The notes: a model not told the origin generated them from the sequence alone. 64,000 bases of DNA from Betaproteobacteria bacterium Ga0077526 (GCA_001464765.1 LNDV01000010.1:1-64000); one strand, 5' to 3'; counted from the stretch's first letter, positions 7,554-18,548 are shown. Made by a program: numbers and translations.

Positions 7554-10500
7554 TCAGGCCGGATGCGGCTGCCGCTGCTTCGCGCGCACGAGGCAGCGAT
7601 CGATCCATTGCGCGGTCACCTTCTCGAGCAGACTGTTCTGGCGCAGGCGCGAATCGAGCGTGGACCAGTCCACGCGATCGAGCGACTGATCCTGGTTGAA
7701 GCACGAGAACACGACCGTCTTCTCGCCGGTCTCCGGGTCCACATGGGTCTGCAGGCATTGCGCGCAGATCTCTTTCATCATGCACTGCATCGGCGAGTTG
7801 ATGGAGCCGATGGCCTGATGCTGAGCATTCAGGTGCGGCGCCAGCACGCCGTGCCGCGCGGCGGCTACCGCGGACATCATGCGGTCCGAGCCGATCGCAA
7901 TGAGACTGTCGGTGTCCCGCATGTCGATGGTGATGTCGCCGAGCTTCCCCGAGGCATAGGACACCATCGCCTGCACGATATTGCCCACGAAGGTGCGGTC
8001 CTGGGTGCGGGTGGGCGCGAATCCGGGCCCCTCGTCGCAGCACCACACCACCACGTCGGCCGCGGCCTCGATCTCGGCCACCTTGTAGCGGTCAATCATC
8101 TTCTTGTAGCCCGCGAAGTACAGGACCTTCGACCCCGCGGCCCGCAGCGCCTGGCCGATCGAGAACAGCACCGCGTTGCCCAGACCGCCGCCCACGAGCA
8201 CGGCCGTCGAGTTGGCGAGGATGTGCGTCGGCGCGCCGGTCGGTCCCATCAGCACCACCGGCTCGCCGGGCTTCAGGCTCGCGCACAGGTCGGACGAGCC
8301 TCCCATCTCCAGCACGATGGTGGACACCAGTCCCTGGGCCGGATCGACCCACGCCCCCGTGAGTGCCAGGCCTTCCATGGCGAGACGCGTGCCGTCGACG
8401 AGCGGGGCGCGGGCCTCGTAGTTCTGCAACCGGTAGAACTGTCCCGGTTCAAAGCGGCGCGCGGCCGCGGGCGCACGCACGACGACTTCGACGATGGTGG
8501 GCGTGAGCCGGACGACCTCGTGCACGGTGGCGCGAAGATCGGCGTCGAGCCGGCGGAAGAAGGCATCATCGGTCAGCGCGGACGCCGGCGCGACCGATTC
8601 GAGTGCGCGGCTGATCACCGGATAGCCGCGACGGGCGCTGCCCATGGCCTTCACGACGTTGCCGAAGAACGAAGGATGCAGGTCGCCGAAGAAGCTGATG
8701 GCGCGGCCGTCGGGTTCCTTCGCGAGCAGCACATGCGCCTGCGAAGGCTTCGCACTCCGCTCGGGCTTGACGGGCTGACCGTTCTCGTCGATCGCACGGA
8801 AGTACTTGCCGTCGAGAGCGAAGTGCGACGGGTCCTCGCGGGCCGCCACCGTGTTGGGTTGCGTGCCCGCCGCAACGAGGATCGCGCGAGCTGGCAACAG
8901 GTGCTCCGACTCGATGGCGTTGCCGTCCGCATCCTGGGACTTCGCCTTCACGCGGAGGCCGCTAGCGTGGCCGAACCGGTCGACTTCGACGGCGGCGGGA
9001 GACAGGCTCTCCGCGAACACGATGCCTTCCTCCAGCGCCTTTTCCACTTCCTCGTGGTTCAGCGTGTACGCGGGGCTGTCGACGAGACGCCGACGGTACG
9101 CGATCGTGACGCCGCCCCAGGACTGGACGAGTTCCGCCAGCTTCGGCGCCCGCTGTTCCTTCGCCGCCGCTGCGCGCTCTGCGCGGATGGCTCGGGCGTG
9201 CATGATGAACTCTTCGGCGATGCCGGACTCCTCTTCGCTCCAGCGCGCACGAACCGCAGCTTCGCCGCGTTCCGCCGCGAGTGTTTCGTAGCGGGCGAGA
9301 AACTTCTCGACCTGCAGCGGGTAGTAGGCTGCGGATTCGGTGGCGGTGTCGATCGCCGTGAGCCCGCCGCCGATCACGACCACGGGGAGCCGCAGCTGCA
9401 TGTTGGCGATCGAGTCCTCCTTGGCCGCCCCCGTGAGCTGCAGCGCCATGAGGAAGTCCGACGCGGTGCGCACGCCGCGGGCGAGGCCGTTCGGCAGGTC
9501 GAGCACCGTGGGACGACCGGCGCCGGCGCAGAGGGCGATATGGTCGAAGCCCATTGCCAGCGCGTCATCGGTGGTGATCGTGCCGCCGAAGCGCACGCCG
9601 CCATAGAGGCCGAACTGGGCGCGTCGCTCGAGCAGCAGGCGGATCATGCCGAGGAAGTTCTTGTCCCACCGCACCGTGATGCCGTACTCCGCGACGCCGC
9701 CGAAGCCGGCCATCGGCCGGCGGTCGAGCGGTTCGCGCAGGCGGTTGACGTCGTGGACGGGCTCGAAGGGGACCCGCGACCCGTCGGGGGCGACGCCGTT
9801 CAGTTCCGGCGGCAGCGGCTCGATCTTGAGACCGTCGATCCCGGCGACGGCGTGGCCGTCGTTCATGAGGTGATGGGCCAGCGTGAATCCGGCCGGGCCC
9901 ATGCCCACGACGAGCACGCGCCTGCCGGTGGGCGCTTTCGGCAGCGGACGCCGCAGATTGAGCGGGTTCCAGCGCGTGAGCAGCGAATAGATCTCGAACC
10001 CCCAGGGCAGTTCGAGGACGCTCTTCAGCACGCGCGTCTCGGCCTGCGGGATGTCGACGGGATCCTGCTTCTGGTAGATGCAGGACTTCATGCAGTCGTT
10101 GCAGATGCGGTGCCCGGTGCCGGCCGCCATCGGATTGTCGATGCAGATCATCGCCAGCGCGCCAAGCAGGAAGCCCTCCGACGCGAGCTTCTGGAACTCG
10201 GAGATCTTCTCCTCAAGGGGGCAGCCGGCGAGTGCCACGCCGAACACTGTCTTCTTGAAGCCGGTCTCAGGCGCCTTCTCGGTGATGCCGCGCGAGCAGG
10301 AATCCTTGCCCTGTTCGTGGCACCAGATGCAGTAGTTGGTCTGGTCGAGCGCCCCGGCGAGGTCGGTGCCGGCGTCCGTGAGCGCGAAGCCTTCGCGGCG
10401 GCGCAGGTGACCCAGGCGGTGTCGCGTGATGCCGCCCGCGCTGTCCGTGATGACCGGCACGAGATGCTGGTGGTCGAGTTTCTTCGGTGACTTGAACAGC

Positions 10501-11060
10501 AGGCCGGCCGCGTGGTGCTTGCGGCCCTCGGGGGAATGGGCAGCCCAGGCCGAGTAGCGCATGGCGGTGTCGAGAATCGCGGCGTTCGCCGTTTCGTCGC
10601 GCTGCCACTCCAGCACGCGGGTCGCGAAGGCGAGTTCGCTGAACGGCTCACCCATCACGCGCTCGAGTTCTGTCCGGAGCGATGCGCCGTCGAAACCGCC
10701 GGCCTCGTCGGCCTTGTGGCGGTTCATCGCCTTGCGCTGGACGAACAGACGCTTCACGACATACAGCGGCGCGAGCTGTTCATGCCTGGCCGCGAGTTCC
10801 TGCACGGCGCGTTCGTTGCGGAACAGCCGCATCACGAAGGATTCGACCGCCGGGCCGAGTTCCACGAGCAGCTGCGATTCGGCCTTGCGCTCCAGGCTGG
10901 CGGGATCGATGCGCGCCTCGGCGAGGCGGAAGGCCAGGGACGGGTCGTCCCTGGCGAGGTCTTCCACGAACAGCCGGTCGATGCACTCCAGGCCCTCGCG
11001 GGAATAGAGATCGGTGAAGCGGAGATCGTGCGCGAGTTCGAGGGTGTGTGCGGCAGTCAT
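7554..11060 (-). CDS. large GltD/PyrK-like flavin and Fe-S pyridine-nucleotide oxidoreductase
   Basis: 1168 residues from ATG 11060. The N-terminal ~370 residues are helical and contain cysteine clusters ([22 protein letters not shown]) reminiscent of the Fe-S domain of GltD-type proteins. A first Rossmann site follows ([17 protein letters not shown]) and a second ([12 protein letters not shown]). The C-terminal ~300 residues form a ferredoxin-reductase/PyrK-like module with FAD site [12 protein letters not shown], nucleotide site [13 protein letters not shown], and a cysteine cluster [10 protein letters not shown] with a later CFNQD. It probably moves electrons between NAD(P)H, flavins and Fe-S partners. 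The substrate is unknown. Neighbours pyrD and rsxB are suggestive, but this PyrD is a quinone-type enzyme that does not need PyrK. Confidence 0.8.
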   Translation of the reverse strand: MTAAHTLELAHDLRFTDLYSREGLECIDRLFVEDLARDDPSLAFRLAEARIDPASLERKAESQLLVELGPAVESFVMRLFRNERAVQELAARHEQLAPLYVVKRLFVQRKAMNRHKADEAGGFDGASLRTELERVMGEPFSELAFATRVLEWQRDETANAAILDTAMRYSAWAAHSPEGRKHHAAGLLFKSPKKLDHQHLVPVITDSAGGITRHRLGHLRRREGFALTDAGTDLAGALDQTNYCIWCHEQGKDSCSRGITEKAPETGFKKTVFGVALAGCPLEEKISEFQKLASEGFLLGALAMICIDNPMAAGTGHRICNDCMKSCIYQKQDPVDIPQAETRVLKSVLELPWGFEIYSLLTRWNPLNLRRPLPKAPTGRRVLVVGMGPAGFTLAHHLMNDGHAVAGIDGLKIEPLPPELNGVAPDGSRVPFEPVHDVNRLREPLDRRPMAGFGGVAEYGITVRWDKNFLGMIRLLLERRAQFGLYGGVRFGGTITTDDALAMGFDHIALCAGAGRPTVLDLPNGLARGVRTASDFLMALQLTGAAKEDSIANMQLRLPVVVIGGGLTAIDTATESAAYYPLQVEKFLARYETLAAERGEAAVRARWSEEESGIAEEFIMHARAIRAERAAAAKEQRAPKLAELVQSWGGVTIAYRRRLVDSPAYTLNHEEVEKALEEGIVFAESLSPAAVEVDRFGHASGLRVKAKSQDADGNAIESEHLLPARAILVAAGTQPNTVAAREDPSHFALDGKYFRAIDENGQPVKPERSAKPSQAHVLLAKEPDGRAISFFGDLHPSFFGNVVKAMGSARRGYPVISRALESVAPASALTDDAFFRRLDADLRATVHEVVRLTPTIVEVVVRAPAAARRFEPGQFYRLQNYEARAPLVDGTRLAMEGLALTGAWVDPAQGLVSTIVLEMGGSSDLCASLKPGEPVVLMGPTGAPTHILANSTAVLVGGGLGNAVLFSIGQALRAAGSKVLYFAGYKKMIDRYKVAEIEAAADVVVWCCDEGPGFAPTRTQDRTFVGNIVQAMVSYASGKLGDITIDMRDTDSLIAIGSDRMMSAVAAARHGVLAPHLNAQHQAIGSINSPMQCMMKEICAQCLQTHVDPETGEKTVVFSCFNQDQSLDRVDWSTLDSRLRQNSLLEKVTAQWIDRCLVRAKQRQPHPA

Positions 11061-11166
11061 GGTGCTCGGAGTCGGGGAGAGGATAGCGTCATGGCGCACC
11101 GCGGGGCGGGGCCGCCGCGTCACGCACCGGAGGGATTATCCCAAATAAGGTAGGGAAGGTCCGCAC

Positions 11167-12207
11167 CTAGGCCGCAGGGCGCTGCGGTGCGCGGAAAGCG
11201 GAGGTGGCCTCCACGGCCTCCCTGACCAGGGCCGGGCCGCGATAGATGAGTCCGGAATACACCTGCACGAGGGTGGCGCCGGCACCGAGTTTCTCGACGG
11301 CGGCGGCGCCGTCGAGAATGCCGCCCGCCGCGATGATCGGAACCCGGTCCCCAAGCCGTGCCGCGAGGGCAGCCACCACCTGTGTCGAGCGCGCGCGAAG
11401 CGGGGCGCCGCTCAGGCCGCCTGTCTCGGCGGCATTGGGCAATCCTTCGACGCCCTGTCGAGAGACCGTGGTGTTCGTCGCGATGACGGCGTCGATGCCG
11501 TGATCCATGAGGCGCTTCGCGATTGCGTCGAGCTGAGTGTCGTCCAGGTCGGGGGCGATCTTCAGTGCCAGCGGCACGTACCGGCTGTGCTCCTTCGCCA
11601 GCGCGGCCTGCTCGCGCTTCAATGCGCCCAGCAGCCGGTCCAGCGCATCGGACTCCTGCAGCGAGCGCAGATCGCGCGTGTTCGGTGACGAGATGTTCAC
11701 GGTCACGTAATGCGCCAGCGGATAGGCCCGGCGCAGGCCGATGAGATAGTCCTCGTCGGCGCGCTCGATGGGCGTGTCGAAGTTCTTGCCGATGTTGATG
11801 CCGAGGATGCCGCGATAGGCGGAGCGGCCGACGTTGGCGACGAAGGTGTCGAGGCCCTCGTTGTTGAAGCCCATGCGGTTGACGATGCCCTGCGCCTCGG
11901 TGATCCGGAACAGGCGCGGCCGCGGATTGCCCGGCTGGGGGCGGGGCGTGACGGTGCCGGCTTCGAGGAATCCGAATCCGAAGCTGGCGAGGCCGTCGAG
12001 ATGCCGGGCGTTCTTGTCGAGGCCGGCGGCGAGGCCGACCGGATTCGGGAAACGCAGCCCCATGCATTCGACCTCGCGTCCCGGCCAGGGGATCGGGGAC
12101 CGGGTGAGGCCGAGGGTGCGCAGGCGATCGAGCGCGGCGAGGCCCGTGTTGTGCGCGTTCTCGGCGTCGAGGCGGAAGAGCCAGGGTCTGGCGAGGCGAT
12201 ACAGCAT
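11167..12207 (-). CDS. pyrD: dihydroorotate dehydrogenase (quinone), class 2
   Basis: 346 residues. The N-terminal amphipathic membrane-binding helix ([19 protein letters not shown]) and the catalytic Ser in [11 protein letters not shown] identify the class 2, quinone-linked enzyme. FMN-binding motifs include [31 protein letters not shown] and IIAAGGI. It oxidises dihydroorotate to orotate in pyrimidine synthesis at the inner membrane. It lies 12 bases after the enoyl-CoA hydratase homologue on the same strand and 106 bases before the large oxidoreductase. Confidence 0.96.
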   Translation of the reverse strand: MLYRLARPWLFRLDAENAHNTGLAALDRLRTLGLTRSPIPWPGREVECMGLRFPNPVGLAAGLDKNARHLDGLASFGFGFLEAGTVTPRPQPGNPRPRLFRITEAQGIVNRMGFNNEGLDTFVANVGRSAYRGILGINIGKNFDTPIERADEDYLIGLRRAYPLAHYVTVNISSPNTRDLRSLQESDALDRLLGALKREQAALAKEHSRYVPLALKIAPDLDDTQLDAIAKRLMDHGIDAVIATNTTVSRQGVEGLPNAAETGGLSGAPLRARSTQVVAALAARLGDRVPIIAAGGILDGAAAVEKLGAGATLVQVYSGLIYRGPALVREAVEATSAFRAPQRPAA

Positions 12208-12219
12208 GGGGCGGCCCGC

Positions 12220-13005
12220 TTACCGGCCCTGGAAGCGGCCGGGCCGGCGTTCCAGGAAGGCGCGCAGGCCTTCCGCGGCGTCCTCGGTATCGAGCAGCGT
12301 GAGCATGTCCGGGAGCAGCCGCTTCGCCGCGGCCCGTTCGCCATCGAGGTGCGCCGTCCGGGCGGCCAGAAGCGACTGCCGGACCGCGAGCGGCGCCTGG
12401 TCCGCGATGGTCTGCGCAATCGCGAGCGCCGTGTCGAGTTGCGTGCCCGCCGGGACGACCTGCTGCACGAGGCCGATTCGCAGGGCCTCCGCGGCGTCAA
12501 ACTCATCGCCGGTGAGCAGCCAGCGCATGGCGTTGCCCCAGCCGGACTCCGTCACGAACCGCAGCGTGGCCCCGCCGACGGGGTAGATGCCGCGCTTGAT
12601 CTCGATCTGGGCGAAGCGCGTGTTGTCGGCGGCGATCCGGATGTCGGCGGCGAGCAGCAGCTCGATGCCGATGGTGAGGCACCAGCCCTGCACCGCCATC
12701 AGGAGAGGTTTGGTGCGGGTGCGGTCCGGGTTGATGCCCATCGGGTCGAGACCGCCTTCGGGCAGAGGCGCCCATTGGCCAGTCCGGAAGTGGGGCATCC
12801 ACTGTGGCAGTTCGATGCCGCCGGTGAAGTGATCGCCGTGGGCGTGCAGGACGGCGCAGCGCAGATCGGCGTCGCGCTCGTACTCGCCCAGTGCGGCGGA
12901 CAGGCTTTCGAACAGCGGCACATCGAAGGCATTGCGCTTGGCGGCGCGGTCGAGCCCGATGAGGAGAACGTGCCCGCGACGCTCGGTCGAGACCCGGCCG
13001 ATCAT
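12220..13005 (-). CDS. enoyl-CoA hydratase/isomerase (crotonase) family protein
   Basis: 261 residues with the crotonase fold: [16 protein letters not shown], an oxyanion-hole segment [11 protein letters not shown], and [25 protein letters not shown]. The second glycine-rich loop is followed by the family active-site region [15 protein letters not shown]. The catalytic glutamates of classical hydratases are not clearly in place, so the reaction (hydratase, isomerase or other) is open. Its ATG overlaps the bpt stop as ATGA, so it is translated with the N-degron transferases, though no functional link is known. Confidence 0.85.
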   Translation of the reverse strand: MIGRVSTERRGHVLLIGLDRAAKRNAFDVPLFESLSAALGEYERDADLRCAVLHAHGDHFTGGIELPQWMPHFRTGQWAPLPEGGLDPMGINPDRTRTKPLLMAVQGWCLTIGIELLLAADIRIAADNTRFAQIEIKRGIYPVGGATLRFVTESGWGNAMRWLLTGDEFDAAEALRIGLVQQVVPAGTQLDTALAIAQTIADQAPLAVRQSLLAARTAHLDGERAAAKRLLPDMLTLLDTEDAAEGLRAFLERRPGRFQGR

Positions 13006-13766
13006 GGCGCCGGCCCGCGACGCGGCGCGGGAGGCGGGTCGGATTCGTCGAGGAGCTGCCAGCGGCCGTCGACCAGACCTTCGATCGGGCGGAAGTTCAC
13101 CTTGTAGGCCATCTTGCGGCTCTCGGCGATCCAGTAGCCGAGGTACAGATGGGGCAGGCCCAGCCGCTTGCAGAGCTGGAGCTGCCACAGGACGTTGAAT
13201 GTCCCGAGGCTGGCGCCGGGGAGGTCCGGTTCGAAGAACGTGTAGACGGACGACACGCCGTCCTCCAGCCGGTCGACGATGCTCACCATGCGCAGCTGGC
13301 CCGCCTCGCGGAACTCGATGAGATTCGAGCGCACATTGCTCTGGAGCAGGAAGTGCCGGTACTGCTCGCGGGAATCGTGGTCCATGCCGCCGCCGAAGTG
13401 CCGCGTGGACTGGTAGCGAAGATACAGCGCGTAGTGCTCGGGGCTGTACTTGAGTTCGAGCACCCGTGCCTCGAGGTTCTGGTGTCTGGCCAGCGCGCGG
13501 CGCTGCGAGCGGCTCGGGGCGAAGCGGTCGACCAGGATGCGCACCGGCACGCAGGCGCGGCAGCGGTCGCAATAGGGGCGATAGGTGAAGGCGCCACTTC
13601 GGCGGAAGCCGGCCCGCACGAGTTCGCTGTAGACGTGCGTGTCGATGGCGTGGCTTGGCGTGGCGACCTGGGAGCGTGCGAGGCGATCCGGCAGATAGCT
13701 GCACGGATACGGCGCCGTCGCATAGAACTGCAGCACCGAAAACGGCAGGTCGTTCAGCTGGGTCAT
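13002..13766 (-). CDS. bpt: aspartate/glutamate leucyltransferase
   Basis: 254 residues. Family signatures are the N-terminal [14 protein letters not shown], the cysteine-bearing segment [16 protein letters not shown], and the GNAT-fold C-terminus with VYTFFEPD and [15 protein letters not shown]. It transfers Leu from tRNA to proteins starting with Asp or Glu, making them ClpS/ClpAP substrates. The chosen ATG (13766) overlaps the aat stop by four bases, so the two transferases that load Leu/Phe on different N-termini are made together. An upstream in-frame ATG at 13799 lies inside aat and is less likely. Confidence 0.95.
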   Translation of the reverse strand: MTQLNDLPFSVLQFYATAPYPCSYLPDRLARSQVATPSHAIDTHVYSELVRAGFRRSGAFTYRPYCDRCRACVPVRILVDRFAPSRSQRRALARHQNLEARVLELKYSPEHYALYLRYQSTRHFGGGMDHDSREQYRHFLLQSNVRSNLIEFREAGQLRMVSIVDRLEDGVSSVYTFFEPDLPGASLGTFNVLWQLQLCKRLGLPHLYLGYWIAESRKMAYKVNFRPIEGLVDGRWQLLDESDPPPAPRRGPAP

Positions 13767-14467
13767 GCAGGGGCCTCGTGACGAACCCGGAGGTTCCAAT
13801 GTCCGGGACTAGGCATGGAGTGTACCAATTCCGTGACACACGCCGAGAACTCCGGACGCGGAATCTCCCGAGCGCCGAGCGATGCCAGATGCTCCGTCGC
13901 CATCTGGCAGTCGACGAGATCGAAGCCCAGGTCCTGCGCATGGCGCACGAGGTGGACCAGGGCGATCTTGGAGGCGTCTCGCACTCGGGTGAACATCGAC
14001 TCACCGAACATCATGCGGCCGATCTTCACGCCGTAGAGTCCGCCCGCGAGTTCGCCGTCGATCCAGGTCTCGACGCTGTGCGCCCAGCCGGCATCGTGCA
14101 GGTGACAGTAGGCCGCGACCATCTGGTTCGTGATCCATGTGCCGGAGGCGCCCTCGCGCGGCGCGGCGCAGGCGCGCATCACCGAGCGGAACGCGGTATC
14201 GGTGCGGATCTCGTAGTCGCGGTTGCGGAGCGTTTTCTCGAGGGACCGCGTGACCCGGAGTTCACCGGGAAACAGCACCATGCGGGGGTCCGGCGACCAC
14301 CAGAGGATCGGTTCTTCCTCGCTGAACCACGGGAAGATGCCATGACGGTAGGCGTCCAGCAGGCGGTCCACGGAGAGGTCCGCACCGGCGGCAAGCAGGC
14401 CGTTCGGCTGGAGCAGGGCGCTGGCGGGGTCCGGGAACGGATCGTCTGCGGCAAGCCAGGGAATCAC
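13763..14467 (-). CDS. aat: leucyl/phenylalanyl-tRNA-protein transferase
   Basis: 234 residues from a GTG at 14467 ([14 protein letters not shown]), the usual start region of the family. Hallmarks are [56 protein letters not shown] and [14 protein letters not shown]. It adds Leu or Phe to N-terminal Lys or Arg, feeding ClpS/ClpAP. It is coupled to bpt by a four-base overlap and lies 37 bases downstream of sodC. Confidence 0.95.
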   Translation of the reverse strand: MIPWLAADDPFPDPASALLQPNGLLAAGADLSVDRLLDAYRHGIFPWFSEEEPILWWSPDPRMVLFPGELRVTRSLEKTLRNRDYEIRTDTAFRSVMRACAAPREGASGTWITNQMVAAYCHLHDAGWAHSVETWIDGELAGGLYGVKIGRMMFGESMFTRVRDASKIALVHLVRHAQDLGFDLVDCQMATEHLASLGAREIPRPEFSACVTELVHSMPSPGHWNLRVRHEAPA

Positions 14468-14504
14468 GGCGGTGACCGGAGTGCGCCGAGAGGAAGGGGT
14501 GGCC

Positions 14505-15041
14505 TTACGGGTCCTTGCTGATGAGCCCGCAGCCGATGCGCTTGCCGGCGTTGCCGGCCGGTTGTGTGACCAGATCGTCGGCGTCCGCGTGGACGATGAC
14601 GGAGCGGCCGACGATACCGTTGGCGTTCGGGCCGAGCGACAGGCCGGACACCTCGAGGCGGAATTCCGCGATGCCCTGCGCGTCGGCGATGATGTTGCCG
14701 AGGTCGCCTGCATGGCGGGCGGTGTCATGCGGGCCGGAGTGCTGCCCGGCAGCGGGGTTGAAATGGGGGCCCGCCGAGGAACCGTCCGGCGCACTGCAGT
14801 TGCCCTTCTCGTGGATGTGCACGCCGTGCGGCCCCGGTGCGAGGCCCGTGACGCGACCGGTGACTTCCACGAGGCCGTCCTTCTGGGTGAAGCGGACGGA
14901 ACCGCGGACGTCGCTGCCGGAACTGGGCAGGAGCGTGGCCGACGCGCCGGGAACCTTCACGACGTACTTCTGGATGCGAGTGCACCCGCTGCCGGCTCCG
15001 AGCACCGCGATCACTGCGAGAGACACTGCAACGAACTTCAT
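14505..15041 (-). CDS. sodC: Cu/Zn superoxide dismutase, probable lipoprotein
   Basis: 178 residues. The N-terminus [20 protein letters not shown] suggests a lipobox, with Cys20 as the lipidation site. Metal ligands are present: [15 protein letters not shown], the His of HAGDLGNI and VHADADD. The active-site Arg and disulfide Cys lie in GKRIGCGLI. It dismutates superoxide in the periplasm. A good ribosome binding site (GGGGGAAG) supports ATG 15041. It is the first gene of the long minus-strand array reaching down to DUF1841, though separate transcription is possible. Confidence 0.93.
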   Translation of the reverse strand: MKFVAVSLAVIAVLGAGSGCTRIQKYVVKVPGASATLLPSSGSDVRGSVRFTQKDGLVEVTGRVTGLAPGPHGVHIHEKGNCSAPDGSSAGPHFNPAAGQHSGPHDTARHAGDLGNIIADAQGIAEFRLEVSGLSLGPNANGIVGRSVIVHADADDLVTQPAGNAGKRIGCGLISKDP

Positions 15042-15367
15042 CGGGACTTCCCCCTGGCCGGGCGAACCGGCACGAAACGAAACCTCTGCCGGTGGACGGT
15101 GACCCGGTAGGGTGGCCCTCATGCGCGGCCCCAATGCGGCGGAGAGCCGCGCTTCCCCCATGCCGATGGCCGGGTGCGACCGCCACGACATCGGGGTGCC
15201 GTTCCCCGCCGCCGCAGCAGACCGAAAAGTTTTTATCACCCGCGCCCGGTGGTGTCAAACCGCCGCACCGGGGCGATTTGCCGGTCGCGGCCGCCTTCGC
15301 GATCGCCCCGGCGAGCGCGCATAATGCATCGTCGTCACCGCTGCACCCGAACGTCATTTCCATACCC
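15042..15367. other. intergenic region between sodC and flrB
   Basis: 326 bases separating divergent sodC and flrB. Promoters for both must lie here. A T-rich patch (AAAAGTTTTTATCA near 15226) stands out in otherwise GC-rich DNA. No sigma-54 element with correct GG-N10-GC spacing was found, and no convincing small gene or RNA was recognised. Confidence 0.5.
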
Positions 15368-16534
15368 GTGCCAGAAGCCACTCCCCCGATCGACGCGCGC
15401 GAACTCGAAGCCGCCTTCGCGCTGTTCAGCGAAGCCTCGTCACAGCTTGCCACCGCCTACACCGAATTGCAGGGCAGGGTGGAGCGGCTCGCGCAGGAGC
15501 TCGCCGTCGCCAACGGCGAACTGCGCCGGCAGTACCTCGAGAAGGAGGCGTTGTCTGAACGGCTCCGGCTGTTGCTCGACGCGCTGCCGGGCGGTGTCGT
15601 GGTGCTGGACGGCAACGGGACAGTTGCCGATGCCAATCCGGCGGCAATGGGCTGGCTCGGCAGCGGCATTGCAGGGCAGCCGTGGACGATTGTCGCGCGG
15701 ACGCTCATTCCCGCGGCCGGCACCTCCGAGTGGACGGTCGAGACCGCCGGAGAGTCTCGGCGCCTCGCCATGTCGGAGAGTCCGCTCGATGCCGGCGGCG
15801 GCCGGATTCTTCTGCTCAACGACGTGACCGAGGCCGAGCGTCTCCGGCGCCAGCTGGAGCATCACAAGCGACTCTCTGCCATGGGGGAGATGGCTGCCGG
15901 GCTTGCCCATCAGCTGCGCACGCCGCTGGCGACCGCTCTCTTGCACACGGCCAACCTGGGGCGGGCCGATTTGTCCGACGCGGACCGCACGCGCTTCAGC
16001 GAGCGTCTGCGCGAGCGGCTCAGGCATCTGGAGACGATGATCCAGGACATGCTGCAGTTCGTGCGCGGGCAGCCCGCGAGCAGCGAACCCGTGCCCCTCG
16101 ATGCCGTGGTCCAGGACGTTGCCCAGATCATCGAGCCGCAGCTCGCAGCAGGCGGGCTCCGGTTCGAACGGGAGTTCGTCGCACCCGGCGTGGCGGTGCG
16201 CGGCGACCGCAAGGCCCTCACGGGCGCGCTGCTCAACCTCCTGGAGAACGCCCTGCAGGTCACGCCCGCCGGGGGAACGGTGCGCCTTAGCGGCGGCGTG
16301 CAGGCCGACATCGCAACGGTTCACGTGGAGGACAACGGTCCCGGCATGGAACCCGACATCAAGTCGCGCGTTTTCGAGCCGTTCTTCACCACGCGACAGG
16401 AAGGGACGGGGCTTGGCCTCGCGATCGTGCGCAGCGTTGCGCAGGCGCATGGGGGCGAAGTCGAGGTCTCGTCCACGCCCGGACAGGGCAGCGTGTTCTC
16501 CCTCCATCTACCCATTGCCAGGATTGCCGCGTGA
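15368..16534 (+). CDS. flrB: flagellar sensor histidine kinase FlrB/FleS
   Basis: 388 residues from a GTG at 15368, chosen because the conserved region begins just after it (PIDARELEAAFALFSEAS). It has no membrane segment. Domains are an N-terminal coiled coil, a PAS domain (about 75-160; DALPGGVVVLDGNGTVADANPAA), and HisKA with the H-box MGEMAAGLAHQLRTPLA. The HATPase follows with LLNLLENALQ, VEDNGPGM and GTGLGLAIV. By homology it phosphorylates FlrC to activate class III flagellar genes. Its stop overlaps the GTG of flrC. Confidence 0.9.
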   Translation: MPEATPPIDARELEAAFALFSEASSQLATAYTELQGRVERLAQELAVANGELRRQYLEKEALSERLRLLLDALPGGVVVLDGNGTVADANPAAMGWLGSGIAGQPWTIVARTLIPAAGTSEWTVETAGESRRLAMSESPLDAGGGRILLLNDVTEAERLRRQLEHHKRLSAMGEMAAGLAHQLRTPLATALLHTANLGRADLSDADRTRFSERLRERLRHLETMIQDMLQFVRGQPASSEPVPLDAVVQDVAQIIEPQLAAGGLRFEREFVAPGVAVRGDRKALTGALLNLLENALQVTPAGGTVRLSGGVQADIATVHVEDNGPGMEPDIKSRVFEPFFTTRQEGTGLGLAIVRSVAQAHGGEVEVSSTPGQGSVFSLHLPIARIAA

Positions 16535-17949
16535 ACTCCCCCGAATCCCCGAAGGCCGGCCCCAGACCCCTGCCGATCCTGATCGTCGAGGACGATGCCG
16601 CGCTGAGGGAGGCGCTCGTCGACACCCTCGGGCTCGCGGGCTACCAGGTCGTCGAAGCCGCCGACGGCAGTGCCGCACTGGTGCAGCTGGAGCGCCACCG
16701 GGTCGGCATGGTCGTGAGCGACGTCCAGATGAAACCCATGGACGGGCACCAGCTCCTGCTGGAGGTGAAACAGCGCTATCCCTACCTGCCCGTGCTCCTG
16801 ATGACGGCGTACGGCGTGATCGACAAGGCGGTCGCCGCGATGCGCGACGGCGCCTGCAACTACATCACCAAGCCCTTCGAGCCCGAAGTGCTGCTCGCCC
16901 AGGTGGTGCGGCACATGCTGCCGGCCGTCTACGGGCAGGACGACGACGTGGTGGCCGAAGACCCGGCCACCCGCGAGATCCTCGAGCTCGCCCGACGCGT
17001 TGCCGGCACCGAAGCCACGGTCCTCATCACGGGGGAGAGCGGCACCGGCAAGGAAGTGCTCGCGAGGACCATCCACCGGCATTCCGCCCGGGCCTCCGGC
17101 CCCTTCGTGGCGATCAACTGCGCTGCCATTCCGGACAACCTGCTGGAGTCCACGCTCTTCGGACACGAGAAGGGTTCGTTCACCGGCGCGCTGCAGCTGG
17201 CGGTGGGCAAGTTCGAGCTGGCACAGACGGGCACGCTGCTCCTGGACGAAGTCTCGGAGATGCCCCTGCCGCTGCAGGTGAAGCTGCTGCGGGTGCTGCA
17301 GGAGCGGGAGGTGGAGCGGGTCGGCGGGCGCAAACCCGTCCCGCTGGACATCCGGGTGCTCGCCACGTCCAATCGGGACATGGAGGAAGAAGTCCGGACC
17401 GGTCGCTTCCGCAGCGATCTTTACTACCGGCTCAATGTGTTTCCCCTGCACAACATACCCCTGAGGGAGCGGCCGCTCGACATCGTGCCTCTCGCGCGAC
17501 GGGTTCTCGCACGGGGTCTTGGCGGCGGTCAGAAGGCAACCCATCGCCTGTCCGAGGCGGCGGAGGCTGCGTTGACCGCCTATGGGTGGCCCGGTAACAT
17601 CCGCGAGCTTGAAAATGTGATGCAGCGCGCCATGATTCTGGCGCCCGGTCAGGTCATCGAGCCCAGTCATCTGGCCCTGCCGCGATCGGAGTCGCAGCCT
17701 GCGCGCGAGGCGCCTGCGGCGAAAGCCGAGCCTCACACGGAAGACCTCAAGAGCCTCGAGCGGCGGCACATTCTGGATGTCCTGGCGTCCGTGGGCGGGG
17801 TGAGGCGGATCGCGGCCGAGAAGCTCGGCATGGCCGAGCGGACGTTGCGCTACAAGCTTCAGCAATTTCGGCAGGAGGGGTATGTCGTGCCCCTGGGTGG
17901 CGGGTCGGATGATTCCGACCAGGACTCCCGGTCCGATGGCACGGCATGA
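16531..17949 (+). CDS. flrC: sigma-54-dependent flagellar response regulator FlrC/FleR
   Basis: 472 residues from a GTG overlapping the flrB stop (GTGA). The receiver domain (about 15-130) has IVEDDAALREA, the phospho-acceptor Asp in VVSDVQMKPMDG, MTAYG and ITKPF. The AAA+ domain has Walker A GESGTGKEV, the GAFTGA-like loop as GSFTGA, and Walker B TLLLDEVSEM. The C-terminus has a Fis-type helix-turn-helix (IAAEKLGMAERTLRYKLQQF). The GAFTGA loop reads GSFTGA, as in several FleR proteins. It should activate sigma-54 promoters such as those before fliE and fliK. Confidence 0.93.
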   Translation: MNSPESPKAGPRPLPILIVEDDAALREALVDTLGLAGYQVVEAADGSAALVQLERHRVGMVVSDVQMKPMDGHQLLLEVKQRYPYLPVLLMTAYGVIDKAVAAMRDGACNYITKPFEPEVLLAQVVRHMLPAVYGQDDDVVAEDPATREILELARRVAGTEATVLITGESGTGKEVLARTIHRHSARASGPFVAINCAAIPDNLLESTLFGHEKGSFTGALQLAVGKFELAQTGTLLLDEVSEMPLPLQVKLLRVLQEREVERVGGRKPVPLDIRVLATSNRDMEEEVRTGRFRSDLYYRLNVFPLHNIPLRERPLDIVPLARRVLARGLGGGQKATHRLSEAAEAALTAYGWPGNIRELENVMQRAMILAPGQVIEPSHLALPRSESQPAREAPAAKAEPHTEDLKSLERRHILDVLASVGGVRRIAAEKLGMAERTLRYKLQQFRQEGYVVPLGGGSDDSDQDSRSDGTA

Positions 17950-17956
17950 CGTTTGC
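17942..17956 (+). promoter_or_regulatory. sigma-54 promoter for fliE operon
   Basis: CGGCATGACGTTTGC matches TGGCACG-N4-TTGC at 10 of 11 fixed positions apart from the first T and one C, with exact GG-N10-GC spacing. The element overlaps the flrC stop codon, and fliE begins about 80 bases downstream. Confidence 0.7.
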
Positions 17957-18037
17957 AATTGACGGTCGAGCCGGTCGCACGCCGACCCCGCTGACCCCGC
18001 TGGATTCGAGGGTGGCCGCAGCCCGGCTCGGAGAACC

Positions 18038-18355
18038 ATGAATACGAACGGAATCGATCAGCTTCTCGGGGAACTGCGTCAGGCAGCCGCCAAGGCCGCC
18101 AACCAGGAACCGGCAAGTTCGCCCGGAGAGGCGGCAAGATTTGCCGACCTGCTTCAGGCATCGCTCGACCAGGTGAATGCCGCCCAGCAGCAGGCCACCA
18201 GCCTGCAGCAGTCCTTCGACGCGAACGATCCGAACGTCAATCTTCAGGAAGTGATGGTGCAGCTGCAGAAAGCCAGCCTGTCCTTCCAGACCATGGTCCA
18301 GGTGCGCAACCGCCTTGTCTCGGCGTATCAGGAAATCATGAGCATGCAGGTCTGA
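18038..18355 (+). CDS. fliE: flagellar hook-basal body protein FliE
   Basis: 105 residues. C-terminal family motifs are NLQEVMVQLQKASLSFQTMVQVRNRLVSAYQEIMSMQV, including the MQV end seen in most FliE proteins. It is the junction protein between the MS ring and the rod. It has no signal peptide, since it is exported through the flagellar type III apparatus. It stands first after a sigma-54 promoter, with a 190-base gap before fliF. Confidence 0.95.
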   Translation: MNTNGIDQLLGELRQAAAKAANQEPASSPGEAARFADLLQASLDQVNAAQQQATSLQQSFDANDPNVNLQEVMVQLQKASLSFQTMVQVRNRLVSAYQEIMSMQV

Positions 18356-18397
18356 CCCTCCGGGAGACGGCGATCATTCCCAGCGGATCGCGTGGCA

Positions 18398-18411
18398 GGG
18401 GTCTAGACCCC
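18398..18411. repeat. 14-base perfect palindrome in fliE-fliF gap
   Basis: GGGGTCTAGACCCC is a perfect inverted repeat in the 190-base space between fliE and fliF. It could be an operator or a weak RNA hairpin; no T-run follows. No other copy was noticed in the window. Confidence 0.4.
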
Positions 18412-18548
18412 GTGGCCTGGCGCGAGGCGATGAACACATCGGGCTCGCTGGCCCCCGTCCCTCTCCCGGCAGCCTTCCCGGCTGCTCCATCCCGTGACCG
18501 GTTCTCCGATCGCCCGGGATGCGAGTCTTCCCGCCGAGCGGTGCCCTG

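Noticed and set aside
7563..10490. 975-codon open frame opposite the large oxidoreductase gene
   Set aside because: It is an antisense shadow of GC-rich coding DNA. Its product is Arg/His/Gly-rich with no domain, while the minus-strand frame has clear flavin and Fe-S motifs.
17936..17956. TGGCAC...TTTGC read as a sigma-54 site with the upstream GG
   Set aside because: In that register the spacing between GG and GC is 15 bases. The overlapping CGGCATG register gives the correct 10 and was kept.
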